From Woeseiaceae bacterium (GTDB lineage: Bacteria; Pseudomonadota; Gammaproteobacteria; Steroidobacterales; Woeseiaceae): DNA of 64,000 bases. Below are positions 1 through 9,097 of this stretch, piece after piece. Location of the stretch: positions 1 to 64,000 of the forward strand of contig JASJCQ010000003.1 of NCBI GenBank assembly GCA_030065915.1. Direction: 5' to 3'. The number at the start of each line of letters is the position of its first letter. Positions within the stretch are counted from its first letter, which is position 1. The notes beneath the pieces were generated by a model that worked only from the letters and a program-made list of their open reading frames with translations, was not told the DNA's origin and did no database searches. Made by a program: the position numbers and the translations under genes.

Positions 1-164
1 TTCATCAGGTCGTAGTGGACCTTGTGTCCGCCGGGGTCGAGCAGCATGCACTCGCCGCCGTTGGCGATGACCGCCTGGTTCGTCGGCACCATCTCGCCGT
101 GGCCGAAGCCTTCCAGCAGGATGAACTGATGGCCGTCCTGGTTGTAGAGCTGCCTCGCGCCCAT
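1..164 (-). CDS. MBL-fold metallo-hydrolase (ODP-like), N-terminal fragment
   Basis: Only the first 54 or so codons lie in the window. Translation from the ATG at 162-164 gives a start MGARQLYNQDGHQFILL, then a TNQAVIANGGECMLLDPGG stretch. This is the typical opening of MBL-fold proteins of the oxygen-binding di-iron (ODP/flavodiiron-like) group, where a TNQ-x-hydrophobic-I strand leads to the LLDPGG turn. The metal-binding HxHxDH motif would lie beyond the left edge, so activity cannot be judged. The gene sits 28 bp downstream of the Roadblock gene on the same strand, which suggests cotranscription and a shared sensory or switching role. The family assignment is by pattern only. Confidence 0.6.
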   Translation of the reverse strand, partial: MGARQLYNQDGHQFILLEGFGHGEMVPTNQAVIANGGECMLLDPGGHKVHYDLM

Positions 165-192
165 GATGAATAAGCTCCCGGGTTATCGTCAG

Positions 193-561
193 CTATGCGA
201 CGACGAGTTCGGCGACCTTGGCCGCGGCCTTCGGTCCTTCCAGTCGAATCAGACCGAGATTCGCACGTATCGGTGCTCGCAGCGCCAATATCGCGCCCGG
301 GCCTGCCATGTAGATGATCAGTAGCTCGCTCTTGCCCTCGATCATCATCTGGCTCAGCTGCCCGAGATCGGTCGTCGTGGCGATTCGGTTGCCCAGTCCG
401 ATCGACGATGCTCCCATCGCCGCGATGCGGGCGGCCTCGCCCTCGGGAAAATCGGTACAGATCGACAGGCCGTCGACCGTGGCAATCATCGCGCCACTGA
501 TGTCGGGCACGTTTTCGCGGAGCTGCCTGACAAGGGACATGTATTCTTCTTGTCTGCTCAT
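193..561 (-). CDS. Roadblock/LC7 domain protein (MglB-like)
   Basis: A 122-aa single-domain protein. The Roadblock/LC7 fold is suggested by the opening helix (VRQLRENVPDISGAMIAT), the strand-turn VDGLSICTDFPEG and the later LLIIYMAGPGAILALRAP strand pair. Proteins of this family act as homodimeric regulators (GAP-like or scaffolds) of small Ras-like GTPases such as MglA, but no GTPase gene is present here. A good ribosome-binding site (AGGAAG) precedes the ATG. The gene diverges from a three-gene plus-strand unit that also ends with a Roadblock-like protein, so this is probably one functional cluster. The partner GTPase, if any, may lie beyond the left edge. Confidence 0.8.
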   Translation of the reverse strand: MSRQEEYMSLVRQLRENVPDISGAMIATVDGLSICTDFPEGEAARIAAMGASSIGLGNRIATTTDLGQLSQMMIEGKSELLIIYMAGPGAILALRAPIRANLGLIRLEGPKAAAKVAELVVA

Positions 562-644
562 TTCGGCTTCCTCTTATTGCAGGCGCGACACTACGCTACC
601 TATAGTGGCGCTGAGCGTACAATCAGAACAAACCGAGGGTTCAA

Positions 645-1715
645 GTGGATCCGTTACGCATATCGCTGGTCGGACTCAGCCGATGGGAGTCGGTCTTCGT
701 GCAGACGACTGTCGATCTCGCATCGGGGATCGACCTCGCCCCATGGAGGCTCGTCAACGACCCAAAGTCTGCTGATGTTCTGCTCGTTGACGCTGACCGG
801 GGAGTCCAGGGAACTTCGTCCGGGAACCGTGATCTCGACGACGGACCCATCGTCGTCTCGTTCTCGGGAGAGGCGAACGCGCCGGGGCGAGGACTGACGC
901 GCCCGGTGAGCTACGGCGACCTCGTTGCCGTGCTGAAGCAGATTGAGTACGAGCTGGGCGAGCCGACGGCAAAACAGCGCGCGATCGCGGAACCGGCTCC
1001 TGAGCCGCAAGCCGTTGCGCCTACCGATGCACCCACCGATGTGCCCACCAAGCCCACATCCGACAGCACCAGCGCTCTTCAGGCGCCGCTGGGCCGTAGC
1101 GACGAATCGCTGGCGGACAAGACCCGTCAGGCAAGGCGCTTCGTCGAAGCGACGCGTCTCATCGGGCTCCTGAAACAGGTGGTGGAAAAAGGGGACCCGG
1201 TAGAGATCGCGCACGACGACTACCCCTCGTTCCTCGTGCTGCCGAAATACAGCGCGTATTCGACGCGTGCCGAGACGCTGGCGATACCCGGTCTGTTCCG
1301 TTGTTCGGCACTGGAGTTCAAGCTTCGACCCATTCCTGACGACGTGGCGGACGAGGCCATCGCCTCCGATCGCTGTCGCCCGCTGAGCCGACTTCTGTAC
1401 GGCGCTTCCCTGTTCGGCTCGGAAGGCCGCCTGCTGTTGAACGTCGGCCTGGAGGACAGGCTTCGACTGAACAACTGGCCCGATTTCGACGCCGTGCCGT
1501 ACCTGCCGGAACACAAGACCATCGCGAAGTTCATGCTCGTGCATACGGAAACGCTCGGTGAGATCGCGGCAGCAACGGACGTTCGGATCGACACGATCAT
1601 CGATTTCTGTAACGCCTGCGAGGCGACCGGACTGTTAGAGCGGCGCTCGGCGAATGGCATCATGCATACGCCAACTACGCTGATCGATCGCATGCGCGGG
1701 TTCTTCGGTACCTGA
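645..1715 (+). CDS. Hypothetical protein with receiver-like N-terminus and winged-helix-like C-terminus
   Basis: A 356-aa protein read from a GTG start with a GAGGG ribosome-binding site just upstream. Residues about 1-100 alternate hydrophobic strands and helices (RISLVGLSR, ADVLLVDAD, PIVVSFSG) in the manner of a degenerate response-regulator receiver. Residues about 110-155 are a Pro/Thr-rich linker. The last 70 residues (TLGEIAAATDVRIDTIIDFCNACEATG spread over about 300-330) look like a winged-helix domain. No enzyme motif is visible. It begins 83 bp from the divergent Roadblock gene and is followed at 36 bp by the next gene, so it likely heads an operon of three. Function is unknown; a link to Roadblock/GTPase signalling is inferred from context only. 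Confidence 0.65.
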   Translation: MDPLRISLVGLSRWESVFVQTTVDLASGIDLAPWRLVNDPKSADVLLVDADRGVQGTSSGNRDLDDGPIVVSFSGEANAPGRGLTRPVSYGDLVAVLKQIEYELGEPTAKQRAIAEPAPEPQAVAPTDAPTDVPTKPTSDSTSALQAPLGRSDESLADKTRQARRFVEATRLIGLLKQVVEKGDPVEIAHDDYPSFLVLPKYSAYSTRAETLAIPGLFRCSALEFKLRPIPDDVADEAIASDRCRPLSRLLYGASLFGSEGRLLLNVGLEDRLRLNNWPDFDAVPYLPEHKTIAKFMLVHTETLGEIAAATDVRIDTIIDFCNACEATGLLERRSANGIMHTPTTLIDRMRGFFGT

Positions 1716-1750
1716 AGCGGTCTCGAGACGAAGGACAGGACACTCCGGTC

Positions 1751-2596
1751 ATGGAAACACAACAACCCATCGTCAACCGCTCCGGCGTTCCGAATAGCCG
1801 AAGGACGGCATCCCTCGACGAGGAGATCCGTATCATCGGTGCAACGCTGTGGCCGTCAGCTGACGAACCCGGCGCCCCAATAGTCAGTGCCGCAGACACT
1901 ATCGAGGCGAGCCTGCTCCCGCCGACAACGCGTCTCGTCCGGGAATTCCCGGTCATCGGCCTGGACCGGGATTACATCCGCCACCTGGAGCGGCGCATAC
2001 TTCGACGACCCCGTGACCTCGAGTCTCACGTACGCCGTATATTGGCGCTGAGACAACTCAAGGATGCCGACGGTATAGCCGGCGCGCTCGCAGACCTGTT
2101 TCTCGTACTGGGGAGTCGAGGCAAGGCGCTCAAGGAACGGCTCTACCATGCCGTCAGGAAGCATGTCGAGCCGTCGCATGCCCGGTTCTTCGGGCGACAC
2201 CTGGATCGCGGACTTTCCCCGACCGATCCGATGCCGTCCTTCGAACGCTCGAGGCTGTCGAAGCAGGTGATCGGAACCACTCACATAGTTTCGGTTAGGG
2301 ACGACGCGCTGGGCGACGCTCTCGAACAGGCGCGGGTAGCCGCCGAGGCCGGCTACGCCGATGCAGCACGGGAACTGCTGGAAGGACTCCTCGAGATGGA
2401 CCCGGGCAATGAAGCGGTCTGCAACACACTGCTCGATATCTATGAGCGCAACGGTCTTCACCAGGCGTTTTTCACGACGTATACACGCTACCTTGGGCGG
2501 CCGCTCGCCTGTTTCGATCGCTGGTTGAGGACTGCCGCGAGATTTCGGCAAGACGACAGCGCCCGGGACGCCTCCGGTCCGGCGCAACAGCCATGA
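1751..2596 (+). CDS. Hypothetical protein with TPR-like C-terminal region
   Basis: A 281-aa protein without a signal peptide. The region around residues 185-250 has the small/large helix-turn-helix spacing of tetratricopeptide repeats (AGYADAARELLEGLLEMDPG, then NEAVCNTLLDIYERNG), followed by a short helical tail. This arrangement resembles the C-terminal FimV-type domain that mediates protein contacts. The N-terminal 150 residues are Arg-rich and unrecognised. Its stop overlaps the next start by 4 bp (ATGA at 2593-2596), indicating translational coupling to the downstream Roadblock-like protein. It is likely an adaptor within the same pathway; specific function is unknown. Confidence 0.6.
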   Translation: METQQPIVNRSGVPNSRRTASLDEEIRIIGATLWPSADEPGAPIVSAADTIEASLLPPTTRLVREFPVIGLDRDYIRHLERRILRRPRDLESHVRRILALRQLKDADGIAGALADLFLVLGSRGKALKERLYHAVRKHVEPSHARFFGRHLDRGLSPTDPMPSFERSRLSKQVIGTTHIVSVRDDALGDALEQARVAAEAGYADAARELLEGLLEMDPGNEAVCNTLLDIYERNGLHQAFFTTYTRYLGRPLACFDRWLRTAARFRQDDSARDASGPAQQP

Positions 2597-3240
2597 GCGC
2601 GATCAAACCGGAGCGATATGGCATCGCGAACGATCTCTACGTGCTTCCGACACCGGGTGGCGCCTACTTCGCGGTGTCGTCGACGGAGGACAGCCAGGTG
2701 CGACGCTTGCTGTTGGCCTTACTCAAGCACCAGTCCAGCCCGAAGGTGGACGCCGAGTCCGTCTGCAACTGGCTCAAAACCGATGACGAGCAGGCCGCGC
2801 TTGAGGTCCTGTACCGGGCGCAGACCCTCGGCTGGGTGCAAGGCTACGACGAACGCCACGACGTCTCCGAAGACGGCGTCGGGAAGGAACTCGACAGCCT
2901 GTTGCCGCATCTGTCGAGCGCGGGCCAGGCCATGATCGTCGACTGGAATGGCCTCACGCTGGCAAGTACCGGGCTGATTGCATCGACGGCCGACACGCTG
3001 GCAGCGCTGGCCGCCGACTTGATCGGAGTGCAGGAACGTCATGCTGGCCGGCTCGCCGAGTACCTCGGGGAAACGTCGCACGGCTGGGCCGCGGTCGACG
3101 CCTACGGTTCGAGCCGGATTGGCGCGTGGCCGCTGTATATCGGCGACAAGCGCATACTCCTCGTTATTCTCGGTGAACCGCTGTTCAACCATTCGCGATT
3201 TCTCGCGTTGATCTGGCTGCTGATCAACCACTACGGCTGA
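2593..3240 (+). CDS. Roadblock-like regulatory protein
   Basis: A 215-aa protein. The second half (from about residue 95) follows the Roadblock/LC7 pattern: helix DSLLPHLSSAGQAMIVD, the turn WNGLTLASTG, a long helix with TADTLAALAADLIGV, then the strands RIGAWPLYIGDKRILLVILG. The first 90 residues look like a helical domain (RRLLLALLKHQSSPKVD, LEVLYRAQTLGWVQG) perhaps for partner binding. It is translationally coupled to the preceding TPR-like gene by an ATGA overlap. Together with the divergent Roadblock gene this makes two Roadblock-type proteins within 3.3 kb. The assignment rests on pattern resemblance, not on a catalytic motif. Confidence 0.6.
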   Translation: MSAIKPERYGIANDLYVLPTPGGAYFAVSSTEDSQVRRLLLALLKHQSSPKVDAESVCNWLKTDDEQAALEVLYRAQTLGWVQGYDERHDVSEDGVGKELDSLLPHLSSAGQAMIVDWNGLTLASTGLIASTADTLAALAADLIGVQERHAGRLAEYLGETSHGWAAVDAYGSSRIGAWPLYIGDKRILLVILGEPLFNHSRFLALIWLLINHYG

Positions 3241-3312
3241 TTGGCAAGGTCCCGTTCACGACTGGCCCGACGGGCCCTGAATTTGGAAACGGCAGGTTGC
3301 TCGGTCAGCCAG

Positions 3313-4692
3313 TTATTCCGACTGTCGATCGAGGCGTTGCTCCAGCGCGTCGATCCTCGCCTGCTGCTCCTGGACGACGCGTGTCAGCACCGCGACGATG
3401 TCCATCGGGCTCAGCGAGTCTCGGTCCGTCGTTGCGACGAGGTCAGGCACATCTTCGGCGATGAACCCCAGGTGTTTCTCTTCCGCATCGCTCAGGTAAT
3501 TGAATCCGACCGGCTCTAGACTCGAAAGAGCAGCAAGCGCTTCCTCGAGCGTTAGCGACTCGATGTTCTCTTTCAGTGCGCGGGACGAACTATTGGTCCA
3601 CACGCCGCCTGCCGACACATAGGCACCGCTGGAAAGCTCCAGCGGGTGCTGCGGGCGATTGACGCCGAAGCCAATGTTGCCGTCTTTGTCGATCGTGATG
3701 CGATCCACCGATCCCGCACCGATCGTCATCGTGCTCGCCTGGTTGTGCAGGATGTATCCGGTCTCGCCGCGCATCTGCGTGATCATCAGGCCGGCTACCG
3801 CGGTGGTCTGGTCGTGGATCTGGATGCTGCCGTTCACCTCGAGTCTTTGCACCGGCTCTACCGTGCCGATGCCGACTCGGTTGCCGTCGTCATAGATCTG
3901 CGACTTGCCGCCGAAGGTAGGATCCTTGAAGCGGACCAGGAAGTTCTCGGTGCCCTTCAGGATGCCTTCGCCCGGCGGACCCTGCGGACCCTCGGGGCCC
4001 TGCGGTCCGGTTGGTCCCGGTGGTCCGGGCGGACCTGCCGGGCCGGTTGCACCGACGACTGTTTCAATCGAGCGCGATGGTTCGCGGTCGATTACTTCGC
4101 TGGCGGCGGGCGGTTCAGGCGCGGGTTCTGCGGCAGGCTCTTCCGCGACCATTACTTCCGGTTCTGGCGCATCGACGGGTTCCGGCGTGACCTGCTCAAC
4201 GACAGGCGGCACCTCTGACGCAACGGCGTTCGCTTCGTCCTCTACCACCGGCGCCGGCTCTGTTGATTCAGGAGCAGCTTCGGTCGGCTCCTTTTGCGCC
4301 ACGGCCTCCTCAGGCTCGGGGCTCTGAGCGGGGTCTGCTGCCTCTGTCTCCTCCGCCTCCTCAGCCGCATCCGGCGCCGATACCACCGCGGTCTCCGCAG
4401 CGTCGGTCCCGGCTTCGTCGGATGCGTCGATGCGTTCTTCAGTTACAAGCACCGACCAGTCTGAACTCACAAAGCCGGTAACACCGTCCTCCAGCTCGAC
4501 CTCGTACCAGCCGTCCAGCGTCTTTACGTGTGGCCGTGGCTTACTCTTGTGCAATCGACTGATCGCCTCGGCAGAGGCATCGGGAGCGCTGCGGATCCTC
4601 ACGTAGCTCTCTACTTCATCGATCGTTTTAACCACGTCAGCGGTGGCGATGGCAGACAGCAACAGCAGTATCAGGGCGGCGGAAGTACGCAT
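3313..4692 (-). CDS. Secreted SH3 / collagen-like / peptidase S74 chaperone-domain protein
   Basis: A 459-aa protein with a signal peptide ([18 protein letters not shown]). Residues about 20-85 form a bacterial SH3 domain ([28 protein letters not shown]). A long Ala/Glu/Pro-rich spacer follows (about 90-205), then a Gly-Pro-Pro collagen-like stretch with about nine GxP triplets near residues 215-245. A beta-rich shaft with [15 protein letters not shown] and [13 protein letters not shown] repeats typical of phage tail-fibre-like proteins comes next. The C-terminal 80 residues are an intramolecular chaperone (S74/ICA) domain ([18 protein letters not shown]) ending in a coiled coil. In tail spikes this domain trimerises the shaft and cleaves itself off. 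No other phage genes are nearby, so this is probably a cellular surface fibre. Confidence 0.8.
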   Translation of the reverse strand: MRTSAALILLLLSAIATADVVKTIDEVESYVRIRSAPDASAEAISRLHKSKPRPHVKTLDGWYEVELEDGVTGFVSSDWSVLVTEERIDASDEAGTDAAETAVVSAPDAAEEAEETEAADPAQSPEPEEAVAQKEPTEAAPESTEPAPVVEDEANAVASEVPPVVEQVTPEPVDAPEPEVMVAEEPAAEPAPEPPAASEVIDREPSRSIETVVGATGPAGPPGPPGPTGPQGPEGPQGPPGEGILKGTENFLVRFKDPTFGGKSQIYDDGNRVGIGTVEPVQRLEVNGSIQIHDQTTAVAGLMITQMRGETGYILHNQASTMTIGAGSVDRITIDKDGNIGFGVNRPQHPLELSSGAYVSAGGVWTNSSSRALKENIESLTLEEALAALSSLEPVGFNYLSDAEEKHLGFIAEDVPDLVATTDRDSLSPMDIVAVLTRVVQEQQARIDALEQRLDRQSE

Positions 4693-4841
4693 TGTCTTCT
4701 CCGAATTTTGCTCACCTGCCCCTTTTGTGCCACAGCAGACGCCGTCAAAAGGTGACGCAGTTCCGTTCTCGGAGAAAAAATCCAGTGCTGTCGGCTACTT
4801 GCGACAGTCCGGGGCGCAGACTTCCAGCAGTCCGGCAGCGC

Positions 4842-6605
4842 TCATTCGCGAAGATACTTGAGCTCGCCCCCGACGAACGTCATCTCTACCTTCGTCTCCG
4901 GGATACGCTCTTCGTCGACCGTCAGCAGGTTTTGCGACAGCACGATGAAGTCGGCGTATTTGCCAGGCGTCAGCGAGCCCTTGATGTCTTCCTCGAACGC
5001 GGCGTAGGCGTTGTTGATCGTGTAGGTCATCAACGCTTCCTCGCGCGTCATGACGCGTTCCGGGTAGAAACGCTCACCGTTCACCATCATGCGCGACACG
5101 GAGGAGTAGTAGGACGCGATCGGGTCGATGCGCTCGACGGGCACGTCGGTGCCGTTCGTGACAACAGCGCCGGTCGCAAAGAACTCGCGCCACGGCTGAG
5201 ACGTCAGCCGGGAGCGCGCCTCGCCCAGCCGCGTCGGGATCCACGGCCCGTCCGAGGTGCCGTGCACGGCCTGGATAGACGCAATGACGCCGAGCTCTCC
5301 GAAACGGGGAACGTCCTCGGGCTGTACGTGCTGCGCGTGTTCTATCCTCCATCGAAGCATGCTGCCGTCAACGTCCATGCGCTCCCAGACGCGCTCGTAG
5401 AGATCTAGGACCTCGCGGACGGCGCGGTCGCCGATGGCGTGGGTCGCCATCTGATAGCCGTGCGTTACCGCATGTTCTGCGGTCGCCTCGATGTCCTCGA
5501 CCGTCTCCAGTACGAGGCCATAGGATTCGGGGAGGTCGAAATACGGCGCCAGCAACCAGGCGCCGTGCGCGCCCAGTGCGCCGTCGACCTGTTTCTTGAT
5601 GCCGCGAACCGTCAGGAAGTCGTTGCCCTCCGGCAACATCTTCAACACCGGCAGGGCCTCGTCGAGCATCTCGTTCGGTACGCCGCGCTCCAGCATGTAT
5701 AGCCTGACCGGCAGCTCACCCTCGGATTCGAGCTGCTTCAGGAACTCGATGTCGTCGAGGAAGTTTCTTGTGCGCTCCCCGGCATCCTGGAAGGACGTCA
5801 CGCCAAACATCAACGCCTGCTGGCCGGCCAGCTGCACCCGCTCGCGATCCTGCGCTTCTCGTTCTGCCGCCGAAAGGCCTTCGATGTAGTCTCGCTCGGC
5901 GCCATCAACGAGGTTGCGCGCCGTCTCACGCAGCATGCCGGTTGCCTCGCCGTTCGCATCCCGGACGATGGTCCCGCCGCGAGGGTCCGGCGTGTCTTTG
6001 TCGATACCGGCCGCCGCGAGTGCCGCATCGTTGGCGAAGTAGGCGTGCCCGCTGGCATGTGTGAGCCGGACCGGGTTGTCCGGCGATACGGCAGAGAGTG
6101 AGTCATTCACAGGCACACCCTCGACGGCGCCTTCAGGCACGCTGTCCCACTTGTCCTGGTGCCAGCCGCGGCCGGTGATCCACTCGCCGGGCTTCGCCTT
6201 GTCGGCGGCGGCAGAAACCTCGCGCACGACCTCGTCCCAGCTGCTGACGTCCATCAGGTCAAGAATCCGCAGCGACTCACCGAATCCCAGGAAATGGCCG
6301 TGGCCCTCGATGAAACCCGGCATAACGAAACGGCCTTCGAGTTCGATGACTTCGGTCTCTGGGCCAATGTAGTCGGCGATCTCCGCGTCCGTGCCAACGG
6401 CGGTGATCTGGTAGCCATCGACGGCCATAGCCTGAACGTTGCCCAACGCCGGATCGACCGTCGCTATCTCGCCGCCAATCAGCACGAGGTCGGCCGGCTG
6501 TTGCTCGACGGTCTCGCCCGAACCAGATTCGTTGGACTCGCTGCCGCAGGCGGCAAGCAAGCCGGCGATGGCCAGTAGTGAAAGTCGTCGGTTGAGTCCT
6601 GGCAT
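4842..6605 (-). CDS. Amidohydrolase family 3 (YtcJ-like) lipoprotein
   Basis: A 587-aa metal-dependent hydrolase. It opens with a lipoprotein signal (SLLAIAGLLAAC, lipid-attached Cys at residue 20), then a Ser/Glu-rich tether. The amidohydrolase scaffold is clear: the composite beta-domain LVLIGGEIATVDP, the first metal-binding HxH in FIEGHGHFLGFGE, the later THAIGDRAVREVLDLYE and WRIEHAQHVQPED segments, and the closing GSLTPGKYADFIVLSQNLL. This matches the YtcJ/PF07969 family, whose substrates are mostly undefined N-acyl or amide compounds. Lipidation puts it in the periplasm or on the outer membrane. It stands alone between opposed neighbours, and substrate cannot be inferred from context. 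Confidence 0.85.
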   Translation of the reverse strand: MPGLNRRLSLLAIAGLLAACGSESNESGSGETVEQQPADLVLIGGEIATVDPALGNVQAMAVDGYQITAVGTDAEIADYIGPETEVIELEGRFVMPGFIEGHGHFLGFGESLRILDLMDVSSWDEVVREVSAAADKAKPGEWITGRGWHQDKWDSVPEGAVEGVPVNDSLSAVSPDNPVRLTHASGHAYFANDAALAAAGIDKDTPDPRGGTIVRDANGEATGMLRETARNLVDGAERDYIEGLSAAEREAQDRERVQLAGQQALMFGVTSFQDAGERTRNFLDDIEFLKQLESEGELPVRLYMLERGVPNEMLDEALPVLKMLPEGNDFLTVRGIKKQVDGALGAHGAWLLAPYFDLPESYGLVLETVEDIEATAEHAVTHGYQMATHAIGDRAVREVLDLYERVWERMDVDGSMLRWRIEHAQHVQPEDVPRFGELGVIASIQAVHGTSDGPWIPTRLGEARSRLTSQPWREFFATGAVVTNGTDVPVERIDPIASYYSSVSRMMVNGERFYPERVMTREEALMTYTINNAYAAFEEDIKGSLTPGKYADFIVLSQNLLTVDEERIPETKVEMTFVGGELKYLRE

Positions 6606-6797
6606 AGGTCTTCCTGTCGTCCGTCGCTAAGCAGGTCTAATCCTAACCTATCGCCGAGAGGCGGTCGGCGCAGGCTTTGTTGACGCAAAACTGACGCGAA
6701 CTCCGATGTACTATCGATGTCTGATCCAGTCCGGTTCCAAAGACCGGCGGCCCGGACAGCCCATGTCCAACCCCCACCCAACCGTTTAGGAGCAACT

Positions 6798-7670
6798 ATG
6801 TCCAAGAAGATTCTGATTACCGGATGCAGCAGCGGGTTCGGCCTCGACGCCGCCAAGACTCTCGCCAAAAAAGGACACCAGGTCTTCGCTACCATGCGCG
6901 ACGTCGACGGGCGTAATGCGCCCAAAGCCCAGGACCTGCTGGACTTTGCTGAGGCCGAGGGCGTTTCGATTGCCGTGCTCGAGATGGACGTCACGTCTGA
7001 CGCCAGCGTTAACAGCGCCGTCGAAGGGATCGGAACGGTCGATGTGCTCATCAACAATGCGGGCCTGGGCTACGGCGGCCCGGTGGAGTCCTTCGAGGGC
7101 GACGAAATCCTTGCCCAGCTGGACCTTAATGTCGTCGGTACTGCGCGAGCCTCGAACGCGGTATTGCCGGGCATGCGAGCGCAGGGCGACGGCCTGATCA
7201 TCCAGGTCAGCTCGACCGCCGGGCGCGCGGGCTTCCCGGGCTTCGGCGTCTACCACGCGAGCAAGTGGGGTCTGGAGGGAATGAGTGAGGCGATGCGATA
7301 CGAACTCGCCCCGCTGGGCATCGACGTTGTTATCGTCGAGCCGGGCCCGTTCGCGACGAACTTCTTCGAGAACATGAAACAGGGATCGAGGCAGGACGTC
7401 ATGCCGGCCTACGGGCACATCGGCGAGTTCTTCACGGGCTTCCAGTCAACGGTCATGGAGTTGTTCGAAAACGAAGAAGCGCCCACGGACCCCCACGTCG
7501 TCGTCGACATCTTCGATCGGCTCATCGACACGCCGAAAGGCGAACGGCCGTTCCGTACGATCGCGGGACTGGACTTTGGCTTCCAGGCGCTGAACGATGC
7601 CGCCGAACCCATTCGCTTGGCCGGCCTCGAGTCCATGGGCATCGCCGACTGGGACGGCCCGAAAGCCTGA
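6798..7670 (+). CDS. Short-chain dehydrogenase/reductase (SDR)
   Basis: A 290-aa classical SDR. The ATG at 6798 was chosen because AGGAG lies six bases upstream and the protein then begins directly with the Rossmann strand (MSKKILITGCSSGFG). Present are the TGxxxGxG nucleotide motif, the NNAG motif (VLINNAGLGYGG), the catalytic Ser (VSSTAGRAG) and the YxxxK pair in GVYHASKWGLEGMSEAMRYE. The acidic residue position after strand 2 is replaced by R/D (MRDVDG), compatible with NADP(H). The C-terminal part (PGPFATNFFENM and onward) resembles the oxidoreductase group often annotated as SDR family oxidoreductases of unknown substrate. It is followed by a strong hairpin at 7683-7712. Confidence 0.9.
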   Translation: MSKKILITGCSSGFGLDAAKTLAKKGHQVFATMRDVDGRNAPKAQDLLDFAEAEGVSIAVLEMDVTSDASVNSAVEGIGTVDVLINNAGLGYGGPVESFEGDEILAQLDLNVVGTARASNAVLPGMRAQGDGLIIQVSSTAGRAGFPGFGVYHASKWGLEGMSEAMRYELAPLGIDVVIVEPGPFATNFFENMKQGSRQDVMPAYGHIGEFFTGFQSTVMELFENEEAPTDPHVVVDIFDRLIDTPKGERPFRTIAGLDFGFQALNDAAEPIRLAGLESMGIADWDGPKA

Positions 7671-7682
7671 CGTGCTATCGAG

Positions 7683-7712
7683 CGGCGCGGTCACTTGAAG
7701 GTGACCGCGCCG
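7683..7712. terminator. Strong 12-bp hairpin between convergent genes
   Basis: A perfect inverted repeat with 12-bp arms (7683-7694 and 7701-7712; arm CGGCGCGGTCAC) and a 6-nt loop. It sits 12 bp after the SDR stop and 11 bp before the GH16 stop on the opposite strand. There is no T-tract on either strand, so it may be a bidirectional terminator of the GC-rich type or an RNA 3'-end stabiliser. Confidence 0.6.
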
Positions 7713-7723
7713 AGTATTCTGTC

Positions 7724-9097
7724 TCAGTTCGCGGCGATGTTGGCGACGGAGCCTGAGTCGGGCATCTGGTAGACACGCACCCAGTCGACGAACAGTTTCT
7801 GCGGCAGCGCGGAATCGTCGGTCGGGCCACCGGCGCTGCCCCAGGCGCCGCCCATCGCGATGTTGATGATCAGGTTGTAGGGATGGTCGTAGGGCCAGGC
7901 TTCCCAGCCGGTGCCCTCGTTCATGTATGTGAAATACAGGACGTCGTCGACGAACATGTCGATGCGATCCTCGGACCATTCGACCGAGTAGACGTGAAAC
8001 TCGGTGTCCACATCGAAATCGAGTAGCCGCCCTTTGCGCTGTTCCCAGTTCACCCAGTAGTAGGCCCGGTTGTGCACGGTGCCGTGCACGTGACCCATCT
8101 GGTAGCCGACGTGCTCGAGGATGTCGATCTCGCCGGAATTCGGCCACGCGTCGCAGGTGCTGCTGCCCTGCCAGTCTGCACCGGCCTCGCAGGTCGTTGC
8201 GTACTTGAAGGCGTCCGATGGCAGCATCCAAACCGCCGGCCACGTGCCCTGGCCTCGGGGCACCTTGGCGCGAATATCGAATCGGCCGTACATGAAGTCC
8301 GCTTTGCCCTCGGTGTGGATGCGTCCTGACGTGTACTTCGCGCCCTCATAGTCCTCCAGGTGTGCCTCGATGACGAGCATGCCGTCCTCGACGCGGACGT
8401 TCTTCTCGCGATCTGTGTAGTACTGCTCCTCGAGGTTGACCTTGCCGGGTTTCCAGATGTTGTAGCTCCACTTGGCGGGATCCGGCACGCCGTCGTAGTC
8501 GAACTCGTCGCTCCATACCAGCTCCCACTCGTCCGAACGCGGTGCCTGTTCGCGGACGACGACTGCGCTCAGGATCGGTTGACCCGCAGTGGCCTCGAAG
8601 CGGATCTCGAGTTTGCCGTCGGTGACGTTTACAGCGGGCGTGGCCACCGTTAAGCCGGAGATTGTCTTGCCGTCGCGCCACGCCATCACGTCCAGTTCCG
8701 GAATGCGCTTCTCGCCGTTGACGATGACGTCGAATACGCGCGTACCGCCGCCAGCATCCTCGACATGCTCCGCGAACAGCAACGTCACGTCGTAGACGCC
8801 GTTAGGCAGCTCCTTGTCGACGCGTATGTCGCCTTCGCGGAAGCTCTGGTACAGCATGGGGTCCTGCGAGCCTTTGACGACCTCCATGGCACCGACCGTA
8901 CCGCCCGTTACCGACGACTCGGCTTCGTACTCGACACCGTCTATGCCGGTGTAGGCCTCGCCGCCGACGTTGGTCGCCCAGATGTACGCCGATTCGGCCT
9001 TGTCCTCTTCGGCTGGCGCCGTCGAGGCTGGCGTTTTGGTGTCTGCACCGCATCCGGCCAGTAGCAGTAATACAGGGAAGAAGTTCTTATAGGTCAC
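7724..9097 (-). CDS. Malectin-domain GH16 endo-beta-glucanase (laminarinase-type) lipoprotein
   Basis: A 457-aa lipoprotein (FFPVLLLLAGC, Cys16). Residues about 38-185 form a malectin-like carbohydrate-binding module (YIWATNVGGEAYTGIDGVEY, then NGVYDVTLLFAEHVEDAGGG and VFDVIVNGEK). From about residue 190 a GH16 catalytic domain follows (WELVWSDEFDYDGVPDPAKW). The catalytic motif is GEIDILEHVG, matching ExDxxE with nucleophile and acid/base Glu, and the product-side strands DNPYNLI-type and AMGGAWG are present. The family hydrolyses beta-1,3 or mixed beta-1,3/1,4 glucans such as laminarin. It is about 45 kb from the second GH16 at 53.7 kb, so it may be an outlying member of the same glucan system. 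Confidence 0.92.
   Translation of the reverse strand: MTYKNFFPVLLLLAGCGADTKTPASTAPAEEDKAESAYIWATNVGGEAYTGIDGVEYEAESSVTGGTVGAMEVVKGSQDPMLYQSFREGDIRVDKELPNGVYDVTLLFAEHVEDAGGGTRVFDVIVNGEKRIPELDVMAWRDGKTISGLTVATPAVNVTDGKLEIRFEATAGQPILSAVVVREQAPRSDEWELVWSDEFDYDGVPDPAKWSYNIWKPGKVNLEEQYYTDREKNVRVEDGMLVIEAHLEDYEGAKYTSGRIHTEGKADFMYGRFDIRAKVPRGQGTWPAVWMLPSDAFKYATTCEAGADWQGSSTCDAWPNSGEIDILEHVGYQMGHVHGTVHNRAYYWVNWEQRKGRLLDFDVDTEFHVYSVEWSEDRIDMFVDDVLYFTYMNEGTGWEAWPYDHPYNLIINIAMGGAWGSAGGPTDDSALPQKLFVDWVRVYQMPDSGSVANIAAN

Noticed and set aside
3264-3276. Terminator between the Roadblock-like gene and the S74 gene
   Set aside because: GGCCCGACGGGCC can pair only around a 3-nt or smaller loop with 5-bp arms and has no T-tract.
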